Part shown: piece by piece, positions 16,619 to 26,052 of the stretch
How the letters are laid out: the number at the start of each line of letters is the position of its first letter
Numbering within the stretch: position 1 is the first letter of the stretch
Assembly: GCA_964468125.1 (NCBI GenBank)
Contig: CAYXVF010000001.1
Coordinates: 80,068-144,067, forward strand
Reading direction: 5' to 3'
Length of the DNA stretch: 64,000 nucleotides
From: CAYXVF01 sp964468125
GTDB taxonomy: Bacteria > Myxococcota > XYA12-FULL-58-9 > CAYXVF01
Notes under the pieces: generated by a model
Database searches by the model: none
Told to the model about the DNA's origin: nothing
Seen by the model: only the letters and a program-made list of their open reading frames with translations
Program-made: the position numbers and the translations under genes

Positions 16619-16711
16619 TCCGATCTCCCCCGAAGAACAGGTTCGAATGTCAAGCCACACCCGCCCAATCCTGCCCTTGCGTCTCAATCCTCCTTCGGTA
16701 ACGCTCGATTT

Positions 16712-17068
16712 ATGATCCGCATCGGCTCGACCCAGGCCCGTCGCACCTTCAGCGAGGAGGAGATCGAGGAGCTCATCCCGGTCCTCCAGCGTATCAGTCG
16801 GCGGTCAGCGGATCGCGCGGTGAAACGCGCCCGCAGCTACGGACGCCTTCGCGATTCGGAGCCCGAATGGTCCGTGCTGAAGCAGGAGCTGCGGGGGATC
16901 ATCGCGGAGTGGTCGAGTCAGGTCGCGCGCCTCGGCGCCCAACCCTGCGAGCTGTGGACCGTCGGGTTTAGGACCGAGTGCGGGATGGAGTACTGGCGCT
17001 ATGAACGCGAGCACGATCCCTTGGCGGCGCCGGCGAGCGCGGAAGAGAGCAAAGCCGGGCGCGGTTGA
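16712..17068 (+). CDS. Small conserved-looking hypothetical protein
   Basis: 118 residues starting MIRIGSTQARRTFSEEEIEEL. The first 80 residues are helical and charged; the end contains GFRTECGMEYWRYEREHDPL. The pattern of a helical N-terminus followed by an aromatic Trp/Tyr segment recalls DUF2203 proteins, but the match is weak. No clear ribosome site precedes the ATG. The 3' end overlaps by about 70 bases with the convergent frame 16999-17775. Confidence 0.5.
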   Translation: MIRIGSTQARRTFSEEEIEELIPVLQRISRRSADRAVKRARSYGRLRDSEPEWSVLKQELRGIIAEWSSQVARLGAQPCELWTVGFRTECGMEYWRYEREHDPLAAPASAEESKAGRG

Positions 17069-17775
17069 AGCCGACCGGCGGCCGTACCACCACGCGTGCC
17101 GAGGAGGCCAACACAGCCGGCACGCTCGGAGAGCAGCTCGCTCGCCAGCACGTTCCCTCCGATCTTCAGACCACTCGACGAAGACTCGATCTCACCCGTG
17201 GGACCAAAGGCGCCGTCGACCGCTCGCGTCTCGATCGACGCGGCGGAAAAATTCAGACCCGTGAGCGCGCTGCCCTCGACCGAGAGCGCCAGCACACCGA
17301 TCGCCGCGATGCCCGAGGACTGGCTCGCAAGAGTGCTCGCGAGCTCGTTGTCCACGACCACTCCCTCGAGGGCCAGGCCTTCGGTCGCGAGGGTTCGGAG
17401 ACCGTAAGAGGCGCGCTCTCCACGTCCCGCACGCACGGCGCTGTCCCGAATGCTCCCAGAAACCTCGCCGGATTCGCGCCCATCGATCAGGATGCCCCAA
17501 GACACGCCTCGGCTGCGAGGGGAGACGAGCTCGACGCTCTGGAAGTCGACCGCCGCGGCGCTGTCTCGCGGCGGTCGCAGGTAGATCCCCGCGGCGTCCG
17601 CTTCACCCGCGAGCTCTCCGAGCCGCGCAATGAACACGTTAGAGAGCTCGATCCGCCGTCCATCGCCTCCAACCCCGAAACAGAGATCGTCGCAGGCCTG
17701 CGCGGGACGGATCTCGAACCCCTCGAGCCACCCACCCTCGCCCGTGAAACGCATCGCATCTTGGGAGTAGCCCAA
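16999..17775 (-). CDS. Beta-helix-like protein or remnant, function unknown
   Basis: About 258 residues from a TTG, or about 250 from the first ATG (MRFTGEGGWLEGF). The sequence is Gly/Ser-rich with regularly spaced short hydrophobic strands (GIAAIGVLALSVEGSALTGL), as in right-handed parallel beta-helix surface proteins. There is no signal peptide, although such proteins are normally exported, and the open frame extends upstream to about 17851. It is therefore more likely the surviving middle of a longer gene. The lipoprotein gene ends 20 bases upstream. The last 25 residues overlap the convergent gene and look non-native. Confidence 0.4.
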   Translation of the reverse strand: MGYSQDAMRFTGEGGWLEGFEIRPAQACDDLCFGVGGDGRRIELSNVFIARLGELAGEADAAGIYLRPPRDSAAAVDFQSVELVSPRSRGVSWGILIDGRESGEVSGSIRDSAVRAGRGERASYGLRTLATEGLALEGVVVDNELASTLASQSSGIAAIGVLALSVEGSALTGLNFSAASIETRAVDGAFGPTGEIESSSSGLKIGGNVLASELLSERAGCVGLLGTRGGTAAGRLQPRPALLSSALAGAAKGSCSRS

Positions 17776-17795
17776 GGTCTGGGGACCTGCGTGCG

Positions 17796-18380
17796 TTAAA
17801 GGCCCGGTCGCTCGACCAGGGCCGAGCCGGTCACCGTATCGAGGGCACCGGTCTCACTCTCGAAGGTCGCCTCGTAGATCACCTCGACCACAGATTCGTT
17901 GGTGCGCGGGCCGATCTCGATGGTGGCTGCGCTCGCGGGCGCGTCGAACTGAAATGCCGCGTCACTCACGAGCCCCTGACACCCGACGACGAAGACGTAG
18001 AGACCGTCGTCAAAAACCGGCTCGGAGCTGTGCTCGAATACCGCCCCCGGCACGACCTCCGGATGATTCAACCCTCCTTCGAAGTACAGGAGGGTCATGA
18101 AGACCTGGTCCGGATCCACCGCCTCAACCCGGCTCGAAACCGAAGTAAAGCCCGGGTCGTGAAACCCATCCCCCGTCACCCAAGCGCTGATCCGTCGATC
18201 GTTGATGGCGCCGGTCAGGGTCACATCCTCCACCTCCAGGGCGTAAGAGGGGCCCGCAATGTCGGCGAGCCACGGGTCCTCCGCCGTCGGCAGGGGTAGG
18301 GCTCCTCCCTCGTCGCCACAGCCGAGCAGTCCAGCGGCCAAGACCGCGATGGCGGTTAAGACACTCATTTGTCGATTCAT
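17796..18380 (-). CDS. Putative lipoprotein of unknown function
   Basis: 194 residues. The leader (MNRQMSVLTAIAVLAAGLLGC) has a clear lipobox, followed by an acidic linker (GDEGGALPLPTAEDPW). The mature part reads as two beta-rich halves, with strands such as SYALEVEDVTLTGAIND and VVEVIYEATFESETGAL, which suggests a beta-sandwich. Two cysteines are nearly absent apart from VVGCQGL. No family is recognised. A GGAGC ribosome site precedes the ATG. It stands alone, with 169 bases of non-coding sequence before the gnd end. Confidence 0.7.
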   Translation of the reverse strand: MNRQMSVLTAIAVLAAGLLGCGDEGGALPLPTAEDPWLADIAGPSYALEVEDVTLTGAINDRRISAWVTGDGFHDPGFTSVSSRVEAVDPDQVFMTLLYFEGGLNHPEVVPGAVFEHSSEPVFDDGLYVFVVGCQGLVSDAAFQFDAPASAATIEIGPRTNESVVEVIYEATFESETGALDTVTGSALVERPGL

Positions 18381-18549
18381 GGGGGCTCCCGGTTACACGT
18401 ACCTCGAATGGGCCATTGTTCCCGGGACAGCGGCACCTCGCAGGAGAAAATGTTGTGATTTCTCGCGTGTGGGAGGGCGTAAGCCGATGTGGGAGCGCAA
18501 GGGGGGCGCGTGGGCGTGTGGAGGTGAGCCTGAGGGTCGCCCGTGCGTC

Positions 18550-19944
18550 TCAGTCGAGCCACTCACTGTGCACCGGCTCGCCTTCCGGGTCCGAAAGGAG
18601 CTGGTAGGTGTGGGCCCCAAAGGCGTCGCGCTGGGCTTGGGTGAGGTTCTGCGGCAAGCGGGCGGTACGAACGCTGTCGAAGTAGGCGAGGCTCGCGCTC
18701 ATTGCGAGCGTCGGGACACCCGCGGCGGCCGCGACGGCGACGACGCGCCGAAGCCCCGGGACCCGAGATTCGAGCTCGCCTCTCACCGCCTGATCGAACA
18801 TGAGATTGCCCACACCGGGATCAGCGCCGAAGGCCTTCATGATGGTGTCGAGAAAGCGCGCCCGAATGATGCAGCCCGCTTTCCAAATGCGCGCGGTCTC
18901 TTTCAGGTCGATACCCCACCCGTTCGCCTCGCTGCCCTGGCGGATCAGATCCATGCCCTGAGCATAGGCGGCGATCTTCGTCGCGAATAGCGCATCGTGC
19001 ACGAGTGATTCGAAGCCCTCGGGCGCGGACGCGGGCTCTGGCGCTGTAAAGAGCTTCGATGCCCCGTCGCGCTGGCTCTTCTGGCTGGACAACACCCGCG
19101 CATCGATCGCCGCCGCGATCGACGGGATCGAGACACCGAGCTCGAGGGCGAGCTGGGCGGTCCATCGGCCCGTGCCTTTCTGACCCGCCCGGTCGAGGAC
19201 GCGGTCAACGAGATGACCGTCGCCATCACGCTTGCGGAAGATCTGGCCGGTGATCTCGATTAGGAACGACTCGAGCGGCCCTTCGTTCCACTGCGCGAAG
19301 GTCGAGGCCAACTGATCGTTGTCGAGCCCCCCGACGCGTCTCAACAGGTCGTAGGCCTCGGCGATCGCCTGCATGTCGGCGTATTCGATCCCGTTGTGGA
19401 CCATCTTCACAAAGTGGCCCGCACCATCAGGTCCGCAGTGGGTCACGCAGGGTCCCGAGTCGCTGACCGCCGCGATCGCTTCGAACACCGGCGAGAGGTT
19501 TTTGTAGGCGTGTTTGCTCCCGCCGGGCATCAGGGAGGGACCGCTTCGAGCGCCTTCCTCGCCGCCGGAGACGCCCATGCCGACAAAGTGCAGACCCTTC
19601 TCGGACCACGCCTGTTCCCGCCGTTGAGTGTCCGTGAAGCGGGAGTTGCCGCCATCGATGACGATGTCCCCGTCGTCCAAGAGCGGTTCGAGCTGGTTCA
19701 GGACGATGTCGACGGGCTTTCCGGCCTTGATCATCATCAGAATTCGGCGCGGGCGTTCGAGCTCCTCGACGAGTGCGGCGAGAGAGTCGGTGCCCTTCAA
19801 GCGGCCGTCGCTCTCTTGAACCGCCCGCTCGAGCAGATCCGATTCGAGGTTCCACGCCGCAACACTGAATCCCTGATCGAGAATGTTCAGGGCGAGATTG
19901 CGGCCCATCACCGCCGTACCGATCACTCCAAATTGGCTGCTCAT
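18550..19944 (-). CDS. gnd: 6-phosphogluconate dehydrogenase (decarboxylating)
   Basis: 464 residues, the size of the long dimeric form. The N-terminal Rossmann fold has GVIGTAVMGRNLALNI; GVSGGEEGARSGPSLMPGG and HNGIEYADMQ are the substrate-binding signatures, and the catalytic Lys lies just before HNGIEY (FVKMVHNG). It oxidises 6-phosphogluconate to ribulose 5-phosphate and CO2 with NADP+. It is the last gene of the rpiB-zwf-pgl-gnd operon and overlaps pgl by four bases. No sign of decay. Confidence 0.96.
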   Translation of the reverse strand: MSSQFGVIGTAVMGRNLALNILDQGFSVAAWNLESDLLERAVQESDGRLKGTDSLAALVEELERPRRILMMIKAGKPVDIVLNQLEPLLDDGDIVIDGGNSRFTDTQRREQAWSEKGLHFVGMGVSGGEEGARSGPSLMPGGSKHAYKNLSPVFEAIAAVSDSGPCVTHCGPDGAGHFVKMVHNGIEYADMQAIAEAYDLLRRVGGLDNDQLASTFAQWNEGPLESFLIEITGQIFRKRDGDGHLVDRVLDRAGQKGTGRWTAQLALELGVSIPSIAAAIDARVLSSQKSQRDGASKLFTAPEPASAPEGFESLVHDALFATKIAAYAQGMDLIRQGSEANGWGIDLKETARIWKAGCIIRARFLDTIMKAFGADPGVGNLMFDQAVRGELESRVPGLRRVVAVAAAAGVPTLAMSASLAYFDSVRTARLPQNLTQAQRDAFGAHTYQLLSDPEGEPVHSEWLD

Positions 19945-20624
19945 CGTGCGCTCCTGAGCTTCGCTGCCGCCGCGCGATCTACGAAGAAGTCGAGGGTCCC
20001 ATCGTCCGGCCGCACACGCGCGGCTGGCAGCGGGTGCTCTCCTGGGTGGAGCACCTCGGCGAGCGCGTCGGCCTTGGCACTACCCGCAACCATGAACGCG
20101 ACGTGGCGCGAGGTGTTGAGCGCCACGAGTCCCAAGCTGATGCGCTCTTTCGGAGCTTTTGGGCTGTCGTCGACGTAGAGCACGCGCGCACCCGCGTCGA
20201 GCGAGTCGGCTCCGGGGAAGAGAGATGCCGTATGGCCGTCTTCCCCCATTCCCAGGAGCGTGACATCGAAGCGCGCCGGCAGCACCGCACCGTAGGGCCC
20301 GACTGCCGCCTCGAAATCCTCACCGCGCATGCGGTTCACGTTCCCCTCGGGGGTCGGCACCTTCGAGAGGAGGCTCTCCCACGCGGCCCGATAGTTAGAG
20401 TCTTCGTGTTCCGGGGGCACGCAGCGCTCGTCGCCAAAGTAAATGCGTACCTGCGACCAGGCGATCTTCCGAGTCGTCAGCTCGGCGTGAAGTGCCTTCG
20501 GGGTGCTGCCCCCAGCGAGCACCAGGTGCGCCTCACCCCGTTCGGAAACGGCCTCCGCGAGCCACTGCTCGACCCGGTCCGCCAGCGCGCTCACGAGGGT
20601 CTCAATGTCATCGTAGGGCGTCAT
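19941..20624 (-). CDS. pgl: 6-phosphogluconolactonase
   Basis: 227 residues of the DevB/SOL type. Recognisable signatures are LVLAGGSTPKALHAEL near the N-terminus, IYFGDERCVPPEHEDSNY in the middle and LLGMGEDGHTASLFPG, the loop that binds the phosphate and carries the active-site residues. It hydrolyses the lactone made by Zwf. Start and stop overlap both neighbours by four bases (ATGA), so expression is coupled to zwf and gnd. Confidence 0.94.
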   Translation of the reverse strand: MTPYDDIETLVSALADRVEQWLAEAVSERGEAHLVLAGGSTPKALHAELTTRKIAWSQVRIYFGDERCVPPEHEDSNYRAAWESLLSKVPTPEGNVNRMRGEDFEAAVGPYGAVLPARFDVTLLGMGEDGHTASLFPGADSLDAGARVLYVDDSPKAPKERISLGLVALNTSRHVAFMVAGSAKADALAEVLHPGEHPLPAARVRPDDGTLDFFVDRAAAAKLRSAR

Positions 20625-22075
20625 GAGCGAAACAGCTTGTGAGCCTCATCCACGCCGAGCTCGTCCGCGGACTCCGGTCCCCAGGAGCCCCCAAAATAGG
20701 GTTTGGGCTTCGGCGGGTTTTCGATCAGCTCGCTGTAGAGCCTCCAGGAGGCCTCCACCTCCTCTGCATGGACAAACAGTGTCTGGTCTCCTTCGAGGAC
20801 ATCGAGGAGCAGGGTCTCATATGCTTCAGGGATCTCTTCGAAGGCCTCTTGATAGCGGAAGCGCAAAGGCATGCGCTGGATATCGAAAGGCGAGCCTGGC
20901 TTTTTGACATCGAAGTAGAGGTCGAAGCCTTCGTCCGGCTGCAGCTTCAGCACGAGGACGTTCGGATCGAGGTCGACGTTGCCCATGCTCTCAAACAAGG
21001 AGACGGGTGCGCCTTTGAACTTGACGACCACCCGCGAGGTCTTCTGCGGCATGCGTTTGCCTGTGCGCAGGTAGAAGGGAACACCCTGCCAGCGCCAGTT
21101 GTCGATCCGCAGCTTCAACGCCACGAAGGTTTCGGTCTGTGAATTCGGCGCCACCCCTTCTTCGTGCAGGTAGCCCTTGGTCTTCTCGCCGTCGACCGAG
21201 CCCCCCGCATACTGGCCGTAGACGACTTCGCCGCGCGCCGGAGGGAGCGTGGAACGCAGCACCTTGATCTTCTCGTGGCGGACCGACTCCGGGTCGTAGG
21301 TGGCGGGGACTTCCATCGTGATGAGGGTGAAGAGCTGGGTGAGGTGATTTTGGATCATGTCGCGAAGGGCACCGGAGCTGTCGTAGTAGCCCGCCCGACC
21401 GCCCGTTCCGATCGACTCGCCGACCGCGATCTCGACCGCCTCGATGTTGTCACGGTTCCATAGGCGCTCAAAGATCGGGTTCGCGAACCGGAAGACCATG
21501 AAATTCTGGACCGTGTCTTTGCCGAGGTAGTGATCGATCCGGTAGACCTGAGATTCGTCGAAGTGTTCGTGCACCTTCACGTTTAGGGCCTGGGCGCTCG
21601 CGAGGTCGTGCCCGAAAGGCTTCTCCACCACGATCCGCGTCCAGCCCTCCGAGTGGTTCAGACCCGCGCGACCCAACCCGTCGATCGTATGCTCAAAGAC
21701 CGACGGCGGAAGCGCGAGGTAGTAGGCACGATTCTGCGGAATGCCGTGGCGCTCCTCGATCTCTTCGATCCGCGTCTTCAGGTGCTGAAAGTCCTCGTCA
21801 TTCGAGTCGTGAATGCATTGAAAATAGAGCCGGTCGAGAAAACCTTCGGAGACGGAGGGGTCCGTGCCGAACTTGGTCATTTCCTGGTGGGCAAAGGCGC
21901 GAAAGGACTCGTCGTCGAAATCCGGTTTGCGGGAGAGGGCGAGCACGTAGCTGCCTTCGCCAAGCAGACCGCGGGACTGAAGACGCGCGAGCGACGGCAT
22001 GAGCTTGCGCCGGGCCAAGTCTCCGGTGCCGCCGAAGAAAACGAAGAGGTTCGGTTCAACGTGGCGGTGATTCAT
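20621..22075 (-). CDS. zwf: Glucose-6-phosphate 1-dehydrogenase
   Basis: 484 residues, normal for the family. The nucleotide-binding motif is FFGGTGDLARRKLMP at the N-terminus; the active site RIDHYLGK carries the catalytic His and substrate Lys; VEKPFGHDLASA precedes it. It commits glucose 6-phosphate to the oxidative pentose-phosphate path and yields NADPH. It overlaps rpiB and pgl by four bases each. The gene looks complete. Confidence 0.97.
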   Translation of the reverse strand: MNHRHVEPNLFVFFGGTGDLARRKLMPSLARLQSRGLLGEGSYVLALSRKPDFDDESFRAFAHQEMTKFGTDPSVSEGFLDRLYFQCIHDSNDEDFQHLKTRIEEIEERHGIPQNRAYYLALPPSVFEHTIDGLGRAGLNHSEGWTRIVVEKPFGHDLASAQALNVKVHEHFDESQVYRIDHYLGKDTVQNFMVFRFANPIFERLWNRDNIEAVEIAVGESIGTGGRAGYYDSSGALRDMIQNHLTQLFTLITMEVPATYDPESVRHEKIKVLRSTLPPARGEVVYGQYAGGSVDGEKTKGYLHEEGVAPNSQTETFVALKLRIDNWRWQGVPFYLRTGKRMPQKTSRVVVKFKGAPVSLFESMGNVDLDPNVLVLKLQPDEGFDLYFDVKKPGSPFDIQRMPLRFRYQEAFEEIPEAYETLLLDVLEGDQTLFVHAEEVEASWRLYSELIENPPKPKPYFGGSWGPESADELGVDEAHKLFRS

Positions 22076-22521
22076 CGGTAACGTTCCTCGATCGCCATCA
22101 CCTTCGCGAGGCGCCGCGCGTGCCGCTCTTCATTGGTGTAGCGGGCGTCGAGGAACGCACGAACCAGCTCTTTTGCGACCTCGCTGCCGATGATCCGGGC
22201 GCCGAGAACGAGCACCTGAATGTCGTCGTGCTCCACCCCTTGATGCGCGCTGTAGGGGTCGTGGCAAATTCCCGCGCGAACGCCGGGAACCTTGTTGGCC
22301 GCCACGCTCGCCCCCACGCCACTGCCACAGAGAAGGACTCCCCGTTCCGCTTCGCCGTCGCGAACCGCGAGGGCGAGCTTTTCCGCATAGTCCGGGTAGT
22401 CGACGGAGTCGGTCGAATGGGTCCCGACATCATGGACCTCGTGGCCGAGCTCTTCGACGAAGCCCTTGAGCAGCTCCTTCATCTCAAACCCGGCGTGGTC
22501 TGAGCCCATCGCGACTTTCAT
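22072..22521 (-). CDS. rpiB: Ribose-5-phosphate isomerase B
   Basis: 149 residues starting MKVAMGSDHAGFEMKELL. Family landmarks: the substrate loop DYPDYAEKLA, catalytic Cys in LLCGSGVG, and CHDPYSAHQGVEHDDIQVLVLGARIIG. It interconverts ribose 5-phosphate and ribulose 5-phosphate. First gene of the pentose-phosphate operon, with GGGGAGAAG just before the ATG. The promoter should lie in the 73 bases upstream (22522-22594), but no clear element was found. Confidence 0.95.
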   Translation of the reverse strand: MKVAMGSDHAGFEMKELLKGFVEELGHEVHDVGTHSTDSVDYPDYAEKLALAVRDGEAERGVLLCGSGVGASVAANKVPGVRAGICHDPYSAHQGVEHDDIQVLVLGARIIGSEVAKELVRAFLDARYTNEERHARRLAKVMAIEERYR

Positions 22522-22594
22522 GTCTTCTCCCCTGTTGGCCTCGTGACCTTAACTACTCACAGACGGTGGTCAAACCGCTTTGGCCGACTCCGCG

Positions 22595-23503
22595 TCATGG
22601 TGCTTTGAGCCAGGCGAGCGTTTCTCGGTTCAACAGCTCGCCGGACATGGACTCGGCGTGGTTTTCGCCGGGAAAGACGACGAGTTTGCAGCGTTGCGGT
22701 CCGCAGGCCTCGAAGAGCGCGCGGGCCTGGTCCACGCCGACGATCTCATCCTTTTCCCCGTGCATGATCAGGACCCGGGCTTCGGTGCTGCGGATGGCCT
22801 CGATGTTGTCGTTGGCGCGGAGATCGACCTCTGCGAGCGCGTTGGCCCGGTCCACCACGGACTCGGACCACGCGTCCGGGAGTGCCCACGCGAGTTGCGG
22901 GTGAAAATGGTCGATGTACGGCACGACGATCTTCTCAAAGGAGCCGAAGGTCGCGACAGCCACGACGTTTGCGATTCGAGGGTCCGCGGCCGCGCTCTGA
23001 AGCGCGACCGCTGCCCCGAAGGAGGGCCCATAGACGCTCACCGGCGGCGCGAGAAGTCCCTTTTCAGATAAGGCGTCGAGGACCTGGCGGAGGTCCCGGG
23101 ACTCCACCTGTCCAAAGCTCAGATAATCGCCGGTGGAGTGGCCGTGGCCCCGCAGATCGATCAACACCGAGCGCAAACCGTTCGAGGTTCGCAGCATCTT
23201 TCCGAAACCGACCATCGTGCGTTTCTTGTCGTAGACCCCGTGAAGAATGAGGACCGTTCCCTCCGGTGGCTCTGTCGGGTCGATGACCCACACGTCGAGC
23301 TCCGCCTTCGGAGGGCCCACGGGAACCCGGAAGGCGTGGTCGATCCCCTCCGTTGGCTCTTCCGGCCCTTTGTCTTCACCGTGATTGGGCGCCCCAACCA
23401 AGCGCCAGGCGCTGCGGCGATGCAGCTCCTCAGACGCGCGCCATAGAATCACCGCGGCGACCAAGAGCGCCGTAACGCCGACTGCGATTCCCCAACGGAG
23501 CAT
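22595..23503 (-). CDS. Membrane-anchored alpha/beta hydrolase
   Basis: 302 residues from the ATG at 23503, chosen for its GGAGAGG ribosome site; the longer frame would overlap the divergent start. An N-terminal membrane segment (WGIAVGVTALLVAAVILW) anchors a serine hydrolase: oxyanion HG in LILHGVYDKK, nucleophile Ser in YGPSFGAA, Asp in HGEKDEIV and His in GENHAES. It resembles the BAAT/dienelactone-like and Bem46-like group of exported hydrolases. The substrate is unknown. It ends 73 bases before the rpiB start on the same strand, so it may be upstream in the same transcript. Confidence 0.85.
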   Translation of the reverse strand: MLRWGIAVGVTALLVAAVILWRASEELHRRSAWRLVGAPNHGEDKGPEEPTEGIDHAFRVPVGPPKAELDVWVIDPTEPPEGTVLILHGVYDKKRTMVGFGKMLRTSNGLRSVLIDLRGHGHSTGDYLSFGQVESRDLRQVLDALSEKGLLAPPVSVYGPSFGAAVALQSAAADPRIANVVAVATFGSFEKIVVPYIDHFHPQLAWALPDAWSESVVDRANALAEVDLRANDNIEAIRSTEARVLIMHGEKDEIVGVDQARALFEACGPQRCKLVVFPGENHAESMSGELLNRETLAWLKAP

Positions 23504-23570
23504 CGTCCTCTCCTTCGCCCGGGATGCCCCCTGGCTTGACTTCGGGAGGGCGGTATCGCACTGCGTCGAC

Positions 23571-24716
23571 ATGGTCGCAACGAGGCTTCACGAAACGGCC
23601 AGCCCCGAGGCCGAAAGCGCGCCCCTCCCGGTGGCGAAGATCAAGAAGCGCGCCTACTTCGTGGATATCCTGCGCCTCATCGCGTCCTTTCAGATGGTCA
23701 ACGGCCATACGCTCGACGCGGTCTTGATGAACGAGGCGCGCGGCGGCGCCTACTGGGGCGATTACCTCTGGTTTCGCGGCATGGTGTCCGTCTCCTTCAT
23801 GTTCGTGGCGGGTTTTGCCTTTCACCTCGCCACCCTCGCGCGCTTCGAGAAACACCGGGCGAGTCGGGCGGAGGTCAACCGTCGCTTTCGGCGGGGCGTC
23901 GATTTGATCATCATCGGCTACCTCCTGCGGGTTCCCTACGACTACCTCCACCGCTGGAGCGAGGTCCCGGAGTCGCTCATCGAGACCCTCCTGCGCTGCA
24001 ACGTGCTCCAATGCATCGGAATCGTTCTCCTCACTCTCGAAGCACTGACGGTACTCGCCAAGCGACCGCGCCAGGTCGCCCTCGGCGCCGCGGTGATCGC
24101 AGCCGTGCTCGTGGCCTTGGCCCCGGTCACGGACGCGATGATCCCCCAGGGCGCCTGGCACATTCTTCTGGCCTACGTCAGCCATCAGGCGGGGTCGATG
24201 TTCCCGGTCGTGCCCTGGGGTACGTTCATGCTCGCCGGATGCGCCATCGGCTACTGGGCCATGCCCGAAGGGTCTGCCACCCACTGGCGGGTGAGCTTTG
24301 GACGGTTGATCGCAGTCTTCTTTGGCCTCTGGGTGCTGCAGCAAGGGATGGAAGCGAGCCCGTGGAGTTTTGTCACCGGGGAGACGCACCCGAGCTCCAG
24401 ACCCGCCTTCATCGTCGAGCGCGTGGCGGCGGTGACCCTTGCGATCGCCGTGCTGAACCTGCTCGCGCTTCCGATCACGCGCTTCCCAAAATTCCTGCGG
24501 ACCTTGAGCGGCGAAACGCTCTTCTTGTACGTCTTTCACCTCGTCGTGATCTTCAGCCTGCCTTTTGGTGTCTCGCGCATGATCGGTAGAACACTCGACT
24601 TCCCGCAGGCCTTTGTGGTGTCGGCCTGCATGTTGGTGCTCACGGCTGTCTGCGGACTCGGGTGGGCGCGTTTCAAAGCGTGGCGTGCCACCCGCAAAGC
24701 GGAGAGACCCGCATGA
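23571..24716 (+). CDS. Polytopic membrane acyltransferase
   Basis: 381 residues from the ATG at 23571, with about ten hydrophobic segments. The beginning (YFVDILRLIASFQMVNGHTLDAV) shows the Arg and conserved His of the acyltransferase-3 or heparan-alpha-glucosaminide acetyltransferase (DUF1624) superfamily, where the His moves the acyl group. VPWGTFMLAGCAIGYW in the middle resembles the latter group. Acceptor unknown; in such contexts it is usually a cell-surface sugar. The stop overlaps the start of the TPR gene by four bases, so the two are coupled. Confidence 0.75.
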   Translation: MVATRLHETASPEAESAPLPVAKIKKRAYFVDILRLIASFQMVNGHTLDAVLMNEARGGAYWGDYLWFRGMVSVSFMFVAGFAFHLATLARFEKHRASRAEVNRRFRRGVDLIIIGYLLRVPYDYLHRWSEVPESLIETLLRCNVLQCIGIVLLTLEALTVLAKRPRQVALGAAVIAAVLVALAPVTDAMIPQGAWHILLAYVSHQAGSMFPVVPWGTFMLAGCAIGYWAMPEGSATHWRVSFGRLIAVFFGLWVLQQGMEASPWSFVTGETHPSSRPAFIVERVAAVTLAIAVLNLLALPITRFPKFLRTLSGETLFLYVFHLVVIFSLPFGVSRMIGRTLDFPQAFVVSACMLVLTAVCGLGWARFKAWRATRKAERPA

Positions 24717-26020
24717 ACGTGGATGCGTGGGGTGTCGAGCACGCGGCGTCCGAGGGGGACCTGCACGCCTGGGCCGACGTCGTGCAGGCGGTGGTCACCC
24801 ATCACGAGGACACCGCGCGGCGCCTCGACGGGCTCCTCGAGCAAGACCCAAACCTCGTAGCCGCCCTGCTGCTGAAGGGCTTCGCGCTCCTGTTCAAGGG
24901 TCGACGCGACCTTCTGCCGGTGGTCGATGCGCAGATCGAGACGGTCGAACGCCTCACGCGTGAGCGTCCCACGACCGAATACGAAGCGTTGCTTCTCGGG
25001 GCGCTCCTCGCCTGGCGCGCCGACGACTACGATGCCACCGAGCGCTCCCTCGCGCGCTTGGTAGAGGCGTTCCCCGCGAATCTCCTGGCGGTAAAGCTAC
25101 AGCACGGCTTTCTCTTTCTCGCCGGCCGAAGGCTCGCGATGGCACAGGCCTTAGAAGCCGTGCTGCCCCGCTGGACGACGACGAACCGCGGTTATGGATA
25201 CGTTCTGGGCTGCGCCGCTTTCGCCTGGGAGGAGCTCGGGCGCTACTCGGAGGCGGAGCGTTTGGGACATGCGGCAGTGGAGCTCGCGCCGGACGACGCC
25301 TGGGGTATTCACGCGGTTTCGCACATTCATGAGATGCGCGATGAGAATCAGCGCGGCGCCGATTGGCTCAACGCACACCGGGCGGGGTTCGAGCCCTGCA
25401 ACAACTTTCGCGGCCACGTGTTTTGGCATCTCGCCCTGTTCGAGCTGGCACTCGAAAATCTCGATCGCGTCTGGGCACTCTGCGACGGTGAAGTGCGACG
25501 GGCCTGGGCCGGCGACTACCGAGACATGAGCAACGTCGCGTCTCTCCTCTGGCGTCTCGAGGTGGACGGCTTTGACGTGGGGGAGCGCTGGGACGAGCTC
25601 GGCGCAATCGCGCGTCAGCACCACCGGGATCACGGCTCAGCCTTTGCGGACGCACACTACGCACTCGCCCTCGGCCGCGCGGGTCATAAAGAGGCGCTGC
25701 ACGAGCTGGTCGATTCGATCGACGAGATCTGCGGGCCCCTGAACGGCCAGCTCGGGATCGTCAGGGGCGCGGGAAAACGACTCTGCGCCGCAATCGCAGA
25801 CTACGTCGAGGGTCGCTTCATGGCGGCATCGCGCGGCTTTGAGGCCCTCCGAGACGCGATCCCGACCCTAGGCGGCTCAAACGCGCAGCGGGATCTGTTC
25901 GAGCAGCTCGAAATTCACGCGGCGATCGCGGCAGACGACGCGACCCGAACGAAGAGCCTGCTCACCCGCCGGCTCATGAGCCGCCCCCAGAATCCCTGGG
26001 CCCTCGCGCGGATTTGCTGA
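24713..26020 (+). CDS. TPR protein of the TTC38-like family
   Basis: 435 residues from the ATG at 24713 (MNVDAWGVEHAASEGD). The pattern of helical pairs and the segment AWGIHAVSHIHEMRDENQRGADWL, then HVFWHLALFELALENLDRVWALCDG, are characteristic of the family named for human TTC38. Members are soluble and of unknown function. No signal peptide. Coupled to the upstream acyltransferase through a four-base overlap, although a link between the two functions is not known. Confidence 0.85.
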   Translation: MNVDAWGVEHAASEGDLHAWADVVQAVVTHHEDTARRLDGLLEQDPNLVAALLLKGFALLFKGRRDLLPVVDAQIETVERLTRERPTTEYEALLLGALLAWRADDYDATERSLARLVEAFPANLLAVKLQHGFLFLAGRRLAMAQALEAVLPRWTTTNRGYGYVLGCAAFAWEELGRYSEAERLGHAAVELAPDDAWGIHAVSHIHEMRDENQRGADWLNAHRAGFEPCNNFRGHVFWHLALFELALENLDRVWALCDGEVRRAWAGDYRDMSNVASLLWRLEVDGFDVGERWDELGAIARQHHRDHGSAFADAHYALALGRAGHKEALHELVDSIDEICGPLNGQLGIVRGAGKRLCAAIADYVEGRFMAASRGFEALRDAIPTLGGSNAQRDLFEQLEIHAAIAADDATRTKSLLTRRLMSRPQNPWALARIC

Positions 26021-26052
26021 CTTCGCGCCGCGCGCAGGCGCGTACCCGAGAC

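Noticed and set aside
22522..22594. Promoter of the pentose-phosphate operon
   Set aside because: No convincing -35/-10 or -24/-12 element could be seen; transcription may also come from the hydrolase gene upstream.
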